A DNA stretch of 64,000 nucleotides from Burkholderiales bacterium (lineage in GTDB: Bacteria > Pseudomonadota > Gammaproteobacteria > Burkholderiales > Burkholderiaceae_C). The translations under genes and the position numbers were made by a program. Position 1 is the stretch's first letter, and each line of letters starts with the position of its first letter. The notes beneath the pieces are model-generated. The model made no database searches and was not told where the DNA came from. It saw nothing but the letters and a program-made list of their open reading frames with translations. The stretch is from NCBI GenBank assembly GCA_947453625.1, contig CANGHK010000020.1, positions 18,333 through 82,332 of the forward strand, given 5' to 3'. Positions 42,498 to 51,803 of the stretch are shown one piece after another.

Positions 42498-43877
42498 ATG
42501 AGCACGGCACAACCACCACCGCTGTTGATCGTCGAGGACGATCTCGCGCTGCAGAAGCAGATCAAGTGGTCGCTCGATCGCTTCGACTGCGTCACCGCCA
42601 GCGACCGCGAATCCGCGCTGGTCCAGTTTCGCCGCCACCAGCCGGCGGTAGTGACGATGGACCTCGGTTTGCCGCCCGATCCCGACGCGGTGGGCGAGGG
42701 CTTTCGCCTGCTCGAGCAACTGCTGGCAGTGGGCCCCGACGTCAAGGTCATCGTGTTGACCGGGCAGAACGACCAGGCCAATGCACTGCGGGCGATCGCG
42801 CTCGGGGCCTATGATTTTTTCGCCAAGCCCTTCGAACCGGAACTGCTGGGCTTGACCATAGACCGGGCCTTGCGGCTGGCCGAGTTGCAGGCCGAGAACC
42901 GGCGCCTGCTGGCGATGCACCAACCCGATGCGTTGACCGGTCTGGTCACCCGCGACCCCGGGATGCTGCAGGTTTGCCGGCTGGTCGAGCGCGTGGCCAG
43001 CAGCGACGCCACGGTGATGCTGCTGGGTGAAAGCGGCACTGGCAAGGAAGTGCTGGCACAGGGTCTGCACCAAGCGTCCCGGCGCAGCGGCAGGTTTGTT
43101 GCGATCAACTGCGCCGCCATTCCCGAAGCCTTGCTGGAGAGCGAACTCTTCGGCCATGAAAAAGGCGCTTTTACCGGAGCGACCAAGACCACCGTGGGCA
43201 AGATCGAGACCGCCAACGGCGGGACCTTGATGCTCGACGAGATCGGCGACCTGCCGCATCCCCTGCAGGCCAAGCTGCTGCGCTTTCTGCAGGAGCGCAA
43301 GATCGAGCGCATTGGCGGCCGGGGGGAGATCGCGGTCGACGTCCGGGTGGTCTGCGCCACGCACCAGAACCTGCAGGGACTGATCGCCGAACAGCGCTTT
43401 CGCGAGGACTTGTACTACCGACTGGCTGAGATCGTGATCGAGATCCCGCCGCTGCGGGCCAGGCAGGGCGATGCGGTGTTGCTGGCGCAGGCCTTCTTGC
43501 GGCGCTTTGCCCACGACCAGCGCCGCAGCCTCTCGTTCACCGATGATGCCGTCCTGAACATCGAGTCCTACCCCTGGCCAGGCAACGTGCGCCAGATGCT
43601 CAACGCGATCAAGCGCGCCGCCATCACCGCCGACGGCAGCCGGATCACCGTCGCCGACCTGGGCCTGCCCGCACGGCCTGGCGCCGAAGGTGGCGTCACC
43701 GAGCTGCCGCTCGACCTGCGCCAGGCGCGCGAGGCCGCCGAGCGCCAGGTGGTGCTGGCCGCGCTCGCAAGATCGGGTGGGAATATCGTCAAGGCTTCCG
43801 AACTGCTTGGCGTCAGCCGGCCGACGCTCTATGACCTGATGCAAAGGCTGGCGATACGTCAGCAAGTCGGCGATTGA
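42498..43877 (+). CDS. prsR: XrtA/PEP-CTERM-system sigma-54 response regulator PrsR
   Basis: A 459-residue NtrC-type regulator. Asp55 (VTMDLG) is the receiver phosphoacceptor and FAKPF holds the switch Lys110. The AAA+ domain has GESGTGKE (178-185), GAFTGA (223-228, the sigma-54 contact loop) and LMLDEIGD. A Fis-type helix-turn-helix ends the protein ([20 protein letters not shown]). With PrsK it forms the two-component system of XrtA loci. A well-formed -24/-12 promoter lies upstream of the PEP-CTERM gene about 2.2 kb away, a probable target. Confidence 0.93.
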   Translation: MSTAQPPPLLIVEDDLALQKQIKWSLDRFDCVTASDRESALVQFRRHQPAVVTMDLGLPPDPDAVGEGFRLLEQLLAVGPDVKVIVLTGQNDQANALRAIALGAYDFFAKPFEPELLGLTIDRALRLAELQAENRRLLAMHQPDALTGLVTRDPGMLQVCRLVERVASSDATVMLLGESGTGKEVLAQGLHQASRRSGRFVAINCAAIPEALLESELFGHEKGAFTGATKTTVGKIETANGGTLMLDEIGDLPHPLQAKLLRFLQERKIERIGGRGEIAVDVRVVCATHQNLQGLIAEQRFREDLYYRLAEIVIEIPPLRARQGDAVLLAQAFLRRFAHDQRRSLSFTDDAVLNIESYPWPGNVRQMLNAIKRAAITADGSRITVADLGLPARPGAEGGVTELPLDLRQAREAAERQVVLAALARSGGNIVKASELLGVSRPTLYDLMQRLAIRQQVGD

Positions 43878-44181
43878 CCGGGGATTTCGGTGCGTGTCGC
43901 CGTGGCACCTCATTCGCCATCGGTCGAAACAGGGGCGACATGTCGGGTCCGATCGAGTGATGTGAATCTATTTTTGCAATACCTGGCACACACGCAACTG
44001 GCTGGACAAGCAGACATCCGACGATTGCCACTTCGCGCCAATGCTGGCTGTCAAGCGGTCGGGATGGGCACTGGGCTTGATGCGCCCACCGCTTCGGCCG
44101 TGCGGTCCTCGGCCGCGATGCAGGCTCGCTGTCGATGACCATCCTGGCCACGGTGTCGAACCTGCGGGACTTGACGTGAAT
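43878..44181. other. Intergenic stretch between convergent genes
   Basis: About 300 bp between prsR and the leftward membrane protein gene. It holds no convincing gene. A TGGCAC hexamer at 43903 is followed by a poor -12 element, so it is not called as a promoter. No clear terminator hairpin with a T-run is seen. Confidence 0.4.
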
Positions 44182-44877
44182 TCACAGTGTCGGGACTGCA
44201 TCTCGCTCAGGTTCATGTCGGGCGATGAGGGGCATCGCCAAACGCCGTACGAACAGCCCCACGCCACCCCACATGGTGATGAACCATAGTGGCACGCCCC
44301 CCGCAGGATCGCCGGGATAGCGCCACAGCCCACTGTGGACGCCGGTGTACTCGACTGCAGCGCCAAGCACGATCATGTAGCCGACGAAGGCCAGATCATG
44401 GGCTTGGTGGAAGAACGCCAGCGCGAGCACCAGCAATGCCGAGGTCACGGCGAGCAACAGCATTGCGTCTGCCAAGGTTGCAAATGCAGCTGCGAAAAGC
44501 AGCGCCAATACCCAGGCAACTGCACGGCGGTCTTTTGGTGTCGGCCCGCCAATCAGGCGCATCGTGTGCAGGGTGTAGAAACCCCACATGGCGAGTTCCC
44601 ACATCGGCATGCGAAGCAAGTCAGGATCATTGAAGAAGAATATTCCTTGCGCGAGAGCCGCGGCGTTCATGATCGTGAAGAATGCGCTGATGGCTATAAA
44701 AAAGAGCAACTCGGAGTGGCTCGGGCGAGGGAAGGTAAACGCCCAAAGCATGAGGAGCGTGATCAGCTTTCCTGGGTTCGGGTGAACCCAGACCAATATC
44801 CCCAGGGTTGCTGGTACCTGAAGCAGCAGCACGAGGCATTGGAGCCTTGGAGCGAGTTTTTCGATGTATGCGGTCAT
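44182..44877 (-). CDS. Polytopic membrane protein in the XrtA locus, unknown function
   Basis: A 231-residue protein with about seven helices. The start MTAYIEKLAPRLQCLV at 44877 is preceded by a G-rich ribosome-binding site. Near the end, GAAVEYTGVHSGLWRYPGDP resembles the conserved helix of carotenoid-biosynthesis-type (CruF/DUF422) membrane proteins, but the overall match is not certain. It lies between prsR and the PEP-CTERM gene and shares the latter's strand, 125 bp downstream of it. Possibly read through from the same sigma-54 promoter. Confidence 0.7.
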   Translation of the reverse strand: MTAYIEKLAPRLQCLVLLLQVPATLGILVWVHPNPGKLITLLMLWAFTFPRPSHSELLFFIAISAFFTIMNAAALAQGIFFFNDPDLLRMPMWELAMWGFYTLHTMRLIGGPTPKDRRAVAWVLALLFAAAFATLADAMLLLAVTSALLVLALAFFHQAHDLAFVGYMIVLGAAVEYTGVHSGLWRYPGDPAGGVPLWFITMWGGVGLFVRRLAMPLIARHEPERDAVPTL

Positions 44878-45002
44878 TCCCCACCCCTGCCCGGGGGCGC
44901 GCGATCCCCGAGTTGGCAAAGCAATGGATCAACGATCCTGGCTCCGGCTTCGAAAAAAAGCAGCGCCGCAGCGCCGCTCATGGAGGGTTGCGCAGCCTGG
45001 AT

Positions 45003-45980
45003 TCAGACTTTGCGAGTTCTGCGAATTGCCGCGAGGCCAACCAAGGCCAGTCCTGCAAGCGCCAAGCTTCCCGGCTCAGGAACTGCGAGACCGCGAGCCG
45101 GGTCGTTGCTGCGAAGTCCGATGGTATCCGTCCCGGCAATATCCCATGCGGTTGCACCGCTGCGCGTAAAATTATTATCCAACCGCACGTCCTGAGCCGC
45201 AGTCATTGAAACACCGCCTGGACCTCCGACTGGGAGGCCAGTCACCGGGCAAATATCACCCGGACTGTAGGATTTCCCGACGGGATTGTTGCACGGATCC
45301 AGCGTGAAGTAGTTCCCGTCCAAGGTCGTCGTCCAGGCGCCAAGCTTGGACGTATCAACACTCAGGTAGCTTTTCGACGTCCCGTCCAGGGATTGTGGAT
45401 CGGTAGGTGTAAAGACAGTCGCCGCCGGGTAACCGGGCTCGACCCCTGGCTCGAATGTCAATTCGCCCAGGAATGTGCAGTTCGCGGTGTTGCCACTCGC
45501 GCATGTGAAGCCGGTATACTCGTTCTGTGCCGTGCGCTTGGCAAGGTTTGCACCGCTGCTCAATTCAGTCCCGACGTTTTGCGCCGCGACGCCTTGCCAC
45601 CAATAAAGATCGATTTTCCCGCCGTGCGATCTGGTGCCTGTCGTGCCCACGGCATCATGTCGAATGTCATAGAACATTCCAAGTATCTGGGCGCCCCCGA
45701 TCGGAAATAGCTGATCGACAAAGAACGGGGTCCCGCCCCCTTGAATGTCCGAGCCCGTCGGAGGAAGTGCTGTACCCTTCACGATATTGGAGACTTGCAT
45801 GATCCCCCAGTTGCCCTCCTTGCCGCCGCTCATGTTATTGATATCATTGGTTGCGCTGAACTGCTCTGCGTTGTAGTACTGAAGAGAATAGGGTCCTGCC
45901 GGGAGAGCGATCGGCCCGGCCAGCGCGCCAGTTGCTGAAAGCGCAGCGGCGGCTGCGATAGTCCAGTTTGCAATTTTCAT
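45003..45980 (-). CDS. PEP-CTERM exported protein (XrtA substrate)
   Basis: A 325-residue protein. Residues 1-21 are a signal peptide (IANWTIAAAAALSATGALAG). The C-terminus has the full tripartite sorting signal: VPEP, then a short hydrophobic helix (GSLALAGLALVGLAAI), then the basic tail RRTRKV. Exosortases recognise this signal. The rest is a secreted beta-rich domain (GMFYDIRHDAVGTTGTRSHG) that I cannot assign. The ATG at 45980 has GGAG 9 bases upstream. Transcribed from the -24/-12 promoter at 46058-46074, giving a leader of about 65 nt. Confidence 0.9.
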   Translation of the reverse strand: MKIANWTIAAAAALSATGALAGPIALPAGPYSLQYYNAEQFSATNDINNMSGGKEGNWGIMQVSNIVKGTALPPTGSDIQGGGTPFFVDQLFPIGGAQILGMFYDIRHDAVGTTGTRSHGGKIDLYWWQGVAAQNVGTELSSGANLAKRTAQNEYTGFTCASGNTANCTFLGELTFEPGVEPGYPAATVFTPTDPQSLDGTSKSYLSVDTSKLGAWTTTLDGNYFTLDPCNNPVGKSYSPGDICPVTGLPVGGPGGVSMTAAQDVRLDNNFTRSGATAWDIAGTDTIGLRSNDPARGLAVPEPGSLALAGLALVGLAAIRRTRKV

Positions 45981-46057
45981 GTAAAGCTCCATGGGTTTCT
46001 TGACATCCGCGTCATGTAACGACCACCGCTCTTGTGTCTGAGGTCGCGACTGGGTAA

Positions 46058-46074
46058 AGCAAACGCTATGCCAA
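46058..46074 (-). promoter_or_regulatory. Sigma-54 promoter of the PEP-CTERM gene
   Basis: On the minus strand TTGGCATAGCGTTTGCTT has TGGCAT as the -24 element and TTGCT as the -12 element, with exactly ten bases between the invariant GG and GC. It points at the PEP-CTERM gene, whose ATG lies about 80 bp downstream. The nearby PrsR carries the GAFTGA loop needed to activate sigma-54 polymerase. Confidence 0.75.
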
Positions 46075-46203
46075 CTCCTCTGGATCATCGTAAGTTGTTG
46101 ATTGAGTTAATAAAAATATCGCTCGGAATGAGCGCTGACCGATTCCAGCAGCCACATGTAAAGAATTCCGACAATTCTCCGTCCGGTGCGCTTCTGTCGT
46201 GCC

Positions 46204-47805
46204 CTACGACCGATAGCGCCCAGGTGCCAGAAGGTCTTGCGGGTCGAGGTCTTTGCGCAGGCGATCGTGAAAGGCCTTCGCCTCGGTCTGAAGCGAACTG
46301 ATCTTGTCCATCGTGTCGATTCCTACCCGGTAAGGGAACCAGCCTTGAAGTCGCCCGGCTTCCAGCAGTTCGGCGTAGCACGCTCTGGCAGACAGCAATG
46401 CGGCCTCATCGTCACGTTCGAAGATCAAGGGCACCGTGCTGTCGAACAGCCGGTCGTTCAGTGATGTGAATGTGATCAGCGGCTCGATGCCATGTCTGGG
46501 TGTGAGCTGCCTCACCATGCCTACATAGGCACGAACACCGGCCGGGCGCATTGGCACCAGTGGGGAGTACCACATCAGGCCACAGCCATCGCGCGAAGGG
46601 TCTCGTGGTCCCGCTGGGAGTTTCCGCGGGTTTTGCCAGTAGGCCAATGGCATCGCAGTTTCATTGGGGCGCCCGGCAACCAGTTCCAGCGATTTCGCCA
46701 AGGTTGAGGCCGCGCTGCCCAGCCGTCTGCCCATGGCACCAGGAAGCCATTGCGCAAGCCTGGCCAGACCAACAGCCCCGGCAGGTGAAATGAACAGCAC
46801 CCGGCTGGCTACACCGCGCAACGCCGCCCTCATCTCTTTCTGCGCTGCAGCCACCATTCGATGGGTGCCATAGAGGGTGGCAAAGCCGGTCCAGGGTTGG
46901 ATCTGATATTGCTTCCCCAATTCATCGATGACGGACGCAGGAATCATGCCGTCGGCGTCAAGTCTGTTGGCGGGGAACGGCGCGGTCATGCTCAGGACAC
47001 GATGCCGGTTCATCAGGTTGATCGCTCCGACGGTTCCTGGCAACTGCACAAGAATGTTGCGAATGCGTTCTACTGCTGCCTCGAGCAAGTCATCGCTTCG
47101 CAAACCGAAGAGGCAGACCTTGACGCATTCGGGCCGGCGCGCCAGCACAATGCTTGCACGCGTCACAATACCAAAGCCACCTTGGGTGAACAGGCCGGCT
47201 GAATAGGGACCGATGCCCCACTTGAAGAGGCGGGATAGATCCCGACCGCCGACCTCATGCATCGCGGTGCGGTACCACGTGCCGTCTGCAAGAACGGCCT
47301 CGATGTCTGTGAGCGCCGAGAAGTGGTCAACGAGCGGGGTCACGCCGTAGCCGCGCTCCAATGCATTCGCGAGCACACTGCAACTGGGCCCTGCCCCGGT
47401 GACCGGTACCAGATAAGGATGCTTCCCCGCCTCCAGAAAGTCCGCCAGCATGCCCTGCGTGACGCCTGGCTCGACGGTCACGACCCCAAGCTCCGCATCG
47501 AAGTGGATAACGCGCTGCAGGCGAGAGAGATCGATGATGACGCTTCCGCCGCGCGCGGGCAACGCGGTGCCATAGCCCCAGTTCTTGCCCGTGCTGATCG
47601 GGTAGACGGGAACACTGTACCTGGACGCAATATGCATCACTGCCGGCAAGTCGTCGGCCTGGGTGATCAGCAGTGCCGCCGGAATAGTCCTCTCGATTCC
47701 GCTGGCGTCTAACCCATAAGTTCGTTGTGCTGCAGGGCCAGGCAAGACCGCTGACTGCCCTAGCAGCGCTTGCCAATCCAGAATGGCAGATGACAGATCC
47801 CTCAT
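46204..47805 (-). CDS. FAD-binding oxidoreductase, VAO/p-cresol methylhydroxylase type
   Basis: A 533-residue protein. Residues 40-220 form the PCMH-type FAD-binding domain (YPISTGKNWGYGTALPARGG, VVTVEPGVTQGMLADFLE). The cap domain follows, and the C-terminal DPQDLLAPGRYRS is the usual ending of VAO/4-cresol dehydrogenase-like flavoproteins, which oxidise phenolic or alcohol substrates. No signal peptide is seen. It is a minus-strand gene in the XrtA locus between the PEP-CTERM gene and prsT. Whether it modifies the polysaccharide or just travels with the locus is open. Confidence 0.85.
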   Translation of the reverse strand: MRDLSSAILDWQALLGQSAVLPGPAAQRTYGLDASGIERTIPAALLITQADDLPAVMHIASRYSVPVYPISTGKNWGYGTALPARGGSVIIDLSRLQRVIHFDAELGVVTVEPGVTQGMLADFLEAGKHPYLVPVTGAGPSCSVLANALERGYGVTPLVDHFSALTDIEAVLADGTWYRTAMHEVGGRDLSRLFKWGIGPYSAGLFTQGGFGIVTRASIVLARRPECVKVCLFGLRSDDLLEAAVERIRNILVQLPGTVGAINLMNRHRVLSMTAPFPANRLDADGMIPASVIDELGKQYQIQPWTGFATLYGTHRMVAAAQKEMRAALRGVASRVLFISPAGAVGLARLAQWLPGAMGRRLGSAASTLAKSLELVAGRPNETAMPLAYWQNPRKLPAGPRDPSRDGCGLMWYSPLVPMRPAGVRAYVGMVRQLTPRHGIEPLITFTSLNDRLFDSTVPLIFERDDEAALLSARACYAELLEAGRLQGWFPYRVGIDTMDKISSLQTEAKAFHDRLRKDLDPQDLLAPGRYRS

Positions 47806-48272
47806 GGTGTCCTTAAACTATTGCTTCTGTTTTGGTCTCAGGTCTTTGCGACCCTGCATCAAATCCGTGGGCCAGGTTTTTGAAGTGATCGAATCGAGCC
47901 CATCAAGAAACCGATCGCTGGGGAAGCGAACTGCCAAAGCAGACGAAGAGTCAGGAGAACATCGGTCCTCTGAATGGAAACGCTTGCCAAGCATGACGTG
48001 GCTCTTTTCGCAACCGATCGGCGATGCCGGGGTCTTCACGCGCTGTCCTCGCAAAGGGCTACCGGAACTGCTCTATTTCTGAAAGCGTGGGGGCGCTGCC
48101 GAATCTGATGAGTTGCTCTTTGGCGTGTCAGCGATCCACTACCAACAAGACCGCCGGGGCTTTGACGGAACTATGGATCCTCGCGGGATCCATCCGCTTC
48201 TGATCTGGCTTGACCTCGCAGTAACGCATGGGGCGCAGTTCAGCGCGATCGACAGACTGTCTCAACCTCTGA
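47806..48272. other. Intergenic stretch with one hairpin
   Basis: About 470 bp between prsT and the flavoprotein gene, both leftward. No protein or RNA gene is recognisable. A perfect 8-bp stem, ATGGATCC with GGATCCAT around a TCGCG loop, lies at 48173-48193 and may end the prsT transcript, since it is 80-100 bp beyond its stop. No T-run follows on the minus strand. Confidence 0.45.
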
Positions 48273-51044
48273 TCAGAGGCTCTTCAGCAAGGCAGCCACC
48301 GCCGTCTGGCCAGCGAACTTTCCGCCCAGTTTGGTCAGCGTTTCAAGCTCGGCCTTCGCCTCGCCCTTGTCACCGGCTCTGGCGAGGATTCTCGCAAGAT
48401 TGAGCCTGAGTCCGGCGTTCTCCGGCTGTAATTCGAGTGCCTTCTTCTGCAAGGCGATGGCCTTGGCGTATTCCTTCTTCTCTGCCAGCAGCATGGCCAG
48501 AGTGTCCATGAATACCGGCTGGCCGGGTGCGAGCTTGGTCGCCTTTTCCGCGTACGCGATCGCGCCTTCCTTGCCCAGCTGGGCTGTCACCCAAGCCAGG
48601 TTGTTCAGTGCGACTGCGCTGTTTGGCTGAATCCGCAGCACGGCCAGATAATTCTTCTCGGCGGCAATGAAATCCTTGCCCGCAAGTGCTGCGTCGCCAA
48701 GGTGGAAGAGGAATGCCAGATCCTCGGGATGACTCTTGAGCCAGGTGGCGGTGAACTTTTCTGATTCGGCGGCCTTGCCCGAGGCAATCAACGCCGTGCG
48801 CAACTTGAGCGCCAGGTCCGTGCTGGCCTGGCGCTGCAGTCCGGCTCGATAAGCGGCCGCCGCGCCATCCCAATTCATTTGCGCCGCGCCCAAGTCGCCC
48901 TCCAGCAAGAAGCCCACCGAGGCCTTCGGGCGTTGTTCCTGCACCGCCCTGGCGATCTTGACGGCATCCTGATAGCGCTTTGCCTCGAGGGCCAGAAGGA
49001 TCAACCCGCGCTGGGCTTCCAACAAGTCGGGCCTGATCTCCAAGGCCTTGCGCAGGCTTTGCTCAGCAGTCTGATTATTTTTGCTGGCTACCTGAACCTC
49101 GGCCAGGAGAATATGGGACTGCGCCGACAGCGGCTGCATCGCCACCAGTTTTCCGTAGGTGGTGATGGCTTGGTTCAGGTCGCCCGAAGCTTGCTGCACA
49201 CGGCCCAATGCGGCCAGTGCTTCCGGGCTCTGCGGCAGCGCCGCCACCGCGCTCTGGGCTGCGGCGGTGGCTTGCTTGGGATCATTGGTCCTGAGGTAAA
49301 GCTCAACCAAGAGAAGACGCGGCTGGAACTCGGCAGGGTTGGCTTCGACCGCCTGGCTCAACAGACCCGCCACCTCTTCCTTGCCTGCTCCCCGGAAGGC
49401 GGCGAGTTCGGCGAGAGCCACGAGTGCCCTGCTGTCCTTTGGGTTCTTCACCAGCAAACCCTCGAAGCGCGCCTTCGCGTCGTCAGGCTTCTTGTCGGCC
49501 ATGTCCATCGCCGCCAAGCTGACTGCGGCGGCGAAGAAATTCGGAGCTATCGCCAGTGCCCGCTCGAAGCTCTTGCGGGCCGCCACCTTGTCTCTCTGCG
49601 CCAGCAGGATCCGCCCACGCAGGTTGGCCGCGGTCGGCTTTTCGGGCTGCTTGGCCTCGAGCTTGTCGATCGCAGCGAGGGCATTGTTGAACTCCCTGCG
49701 TCTGAGGTGAGCGCTGATCAGCGCCAGGTCGGCCGTGACGCCGCTGTCGGACAAGGCGATGTCCTGAAGCTCATCGATGGCCGCCCCAGTCTGTCCGCCC
49801 GCCAGATGAGTGACCGCCAGCGCTGTGCGTCTGCCGGCATTTTCGGGGTCGAGCTTCAAGGCTTTGCCGAAGTACTCCTCGGCCTTAGGCGCATCGCCAT
49901 TCTGCAGATGGACCTCGCCGGCGAGCGCGAACATTTTCGGGTCGAGGCCGTGCTTGCCCATGCCTGCATTCAGTGCCTCAAGCGCCTTCGTGGGTTGGCC
50001 GGATCGAAGGTAGGTCATGACCAGCAAGCTGCGGGCATACGCAAGTTGTGGCGCCACTTGGATCGCCCGCGTCAGATAGATTTCGGCCTGCGCCAGCGAA
50101 TTCATCTGGAGCTCTGCCGCTCCTGCCAATTCCAAAATCAGCGGACTGCCTGGAGAAGACGCCACCAGCTGTTGGGACAGCGCCCTGGTCAGCTTGAATT
50201 CTTTCTTCTGGTAGGACAACAGTGCTTCACAGTATTTCACCTGCGGGTTGTTCGGGGCCAGCGGCTTCAGCCGTTCAAGCTGCTTTGAGGCCTCATCGAC
50301 ATTGCCTTGCCGCATCTGCAACGTCAGCAAGGCCAGATGCCCTTGCCAGAATTTGGGGTCGACTTCAATTGATTTCTTGTAGGCAACGAACGCGCCGTTG
50401 CTGTCGTTTCTGGCAGTCAGAAGGACGTCGCCCTTCAGATTCCAGGCTTCCGAATTGCTGGCATCCCTGGATGTCACGCTCTCTACCGCCGAGAGCGCGC
50501 CGTCGAAATCCCGGGCCGAGGCCTTTTGACGCGCCGCAGCAAGAATGGCCGGCGAGTAGCCTGGGTCGGCTGCCAGCGCAGCGCTCAACGCAGCCTGTGC
50601 CTGTTCGGACTTGCCCAAGACTGCGTAGGCCGCTGCCAGCGTGGTTTGCAGGCTTGCGTTGGCGGCCGGCTTGTCGAACTGGGTGGCAGCGAATTCGTCC
50701 ACCACCTTCTTGGCCTGGTCCGTCATCAGCAGGGCGCGCGACAGCTCGGGCACGACGAAGCTGTCCGGGTGCTTGGCCGAGAGCGCTTTCCGCAGCTCGA
50801 TCTCCGCGGCGCTGGCGTTGCCCTCTTTCAGCAGAACAGTCCCCAGGAGGAAGCGCGCCTCCGCCAGGCTCGGGTTTGACTCCAGGGCGTTCTTGATTTG
50901 AAGCTTTGCCGCCAGGGTGTCGTTCTTCTGCAGGTAGTCCTTGGCGGAGGCGAGCTGCTGCTCAGGGGACTCGCTGCCACAGCCAGCGGCCAGAAGCATG
51001 GCCAGGATAATGAGGACTGCGGTTCCGCTATGGCGTTGCTTCAT
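48273..51044 (-). CDS. prsT: XrtA/PEP-CTERM-system TPR-repeat lipoprotein PrsT
   Basis: A 923-residue protein. Residues 1-22 are a lipoprotein signal ending in LAAGC. The mature part is an unbroken TPR-like helical array from LASAKDYLQKNDTLAAKLQI to the end. This is the PrsT family (TIGR02917) normally found in XrtA loci and thought to help PEP-CTERM protein or polysaccharide export at the outer membrane. Divergent from the export operon starting at 51804. A TGGCAC hexamer upstream has no properly spaced -12 element. A paralogue lies at 24849-27641. Confidence 0.9.
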   Translation of the reverse strand: MKQRHSGTAVLIILAMLLAAGCGSESPEQQLASAKDYLQKNDTLAAKLQIKNALESNPSLAEARFLLGTVLLKEGNASAAEIELRKALSAKHPDSFVVPELSRALLMTDQAKKVVDEFAATQFDKPAANASLQTTLAAAYAVLGKSEQAQAALSAALAADPGYSPAILAAARQKASARDFDGALSAVESVTSRDASNSEAWNLKGDVLLTARNDSNGAFVAYKKSIEVDPKFWQGHLALLTLQMRQGNVDEASKQLERLKPLAPNNPQVKYCEALLSYQKKEFKLTRALSQQLVASSPGSPLILELAGAAELQMNSLAQAEIYLTRAIQVAPQLAYARSLLVMTYLRSGQPTKALEALNAGMGKHGLDPKMFALAGEVHLQNGDAPKAEEYFGKALKLDPENAGRRTALAVTHLAGGQTGAAIDELQDIALSDSGVTADLALISAHLRRREFNNALAAIDKLEAKQPEKPTAANLRGRILLAQRDKVAARKSFERALAIAPNFFAAAVSLAAMDMADKKPDDAKARFEGLLVKNPKDSRALVALAELAAFRGAGKEEVAGLLSQAVEANPAEFQPRLLLVELYLRTNDPKQATAAAQSAVAALPQSPEALAALGRVQQASGDLNQAITTYGKLVAMQPLSAQSHILLAEVQVASKNNQTAEQSLRKALEIRPDLLEAQRGLILLALEAKRYQDAVKIARAVQEQRPKASVGFLLEGDLGAAQMNWDGAAAAYRAGLQRQASTDLALKLRTALIASGKAAESEKFTATWLKSHPEDLAFLFHLGDAALAGKDFIAAEKNYLAVLRIQPNSAVALNNLAWVTAQLGKEGAIAYAEKATKLAPGQPVFMDTLAMLLAEKKEYAKAIALQKKALELQPENAGLRLNLARILARAGDKGEAKAELETLTKLGGKFAGQTAVAALLKSL

Positions 51045-51803
51045 GTGGTTTCAGATTCCGAGAGTGACGAAGTCCCTGTGCCACGCAGCGCAAATGGTGA
51101 GCGCCTCGCGCCGCCTTCATTGTCTCGCAGTATGTCGTTCGTCCCCGCCCCTTGATCACGTAGTCGCAAGGTCGCTTGCCCATCTGCTGCGCAGACTTCG
51201 TGATTTTTACCCTTGAACTCTGAACATCGTCATGCAGGAAATCGCCTCGGATTGGACTGGCCTGCTGAGGTCGCGGCGAACTCGCCACATGTGCCACTGT
51301 CGTCGGCATCCAACTGCCCACCAAGCATCCTTTCGATGCCAGCGATCGCAATGCTTCTGCAGCACAGGTCCTCTTGCTATCGGGCCGCAAGCCGGGCCGG
51401 GACTGGCGAGCACCGTCTTGTAGGAAAACAGGCGAGATATGGCCCTCACCCCAACGGGAGCACGACGACGGGGCTCGGAGATAGCCCCGATGGAGCCGGC
51501 GTCGGTCACCCCGGGCTGGAACGGCCAAAGCGGCGCTCTCCATTGACAGTCCGCATGTGGAATGAGCCTGACCCGAATGGACGCAGCGACAGTCGTGAAC
51601 AATGTTGCCTTCTGGGGGTGTCGGAATTGAGAGGCGGCCGCAGCTTTGAAAACCTATGCCATGATTGCTGCGGCTGTCTTCCATGGCGCTACGGCTGTCG
51701 CTGGGCGGGGCGGGGCGGGGCGGGGCGGGATTTTCGGATCCTGGCGGCGGCCGTCTCGGCGCAAATGCGCCTTGTATGAATATTGCATTTCGGGGTAAGC
51801 AAC
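51045..51803. other. Long non-coding region upstream of the export operon
   Basis: About 760 bp between divergent prsT and the outer-membrane export gene. Only mirror-type open frames without ribosome-binding sites are seen. It contains the GGGGC repeat described separately at 51703-51729. The size is large for this dense window and suggests a complex regulatory region, a small RNA or decayed sequence. No sigma-54 promoter with correct spacing was found. Confidence 0.5.
51703..51729 (+). repeat. GGGGC tandem repeat, G-quadruplex-forming potential
   Basis: Six runs of three or four G separated by single C residues in 27 bp, beginning 101 bp upstream of the export gene ATG at 51804. Four or more G-runs with one-base loops are the classical requirement for a stable G-quadruplex in the coding strand and its mRNA leader. 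It could affect transcription or translation of the polysaccharide operon, or vary in length by slippage. Confidence 0.7.

Noticed and set aside
43903..43919. TGGCAC hexamer resembling a plus-strand sigma-54 promoter
   Set aside because: The GG-N10-GC spacing is met but the -12 half is TCGCC rather than TTGC, and nothing credible lies downstream on that strand.
47806..48272. Short plus- and minus-strand frames between prsT and the flavoprotein gene
   Set aside because: No ribosome-binding sites, no recognisable domains, and composition like non-coding sequence.
51075..51095. TGGCAC on the minus strand upstream of prsT
   Set aside because: No GC at the right distance for a -12 element, so not a convincing sigma-54 promoter.
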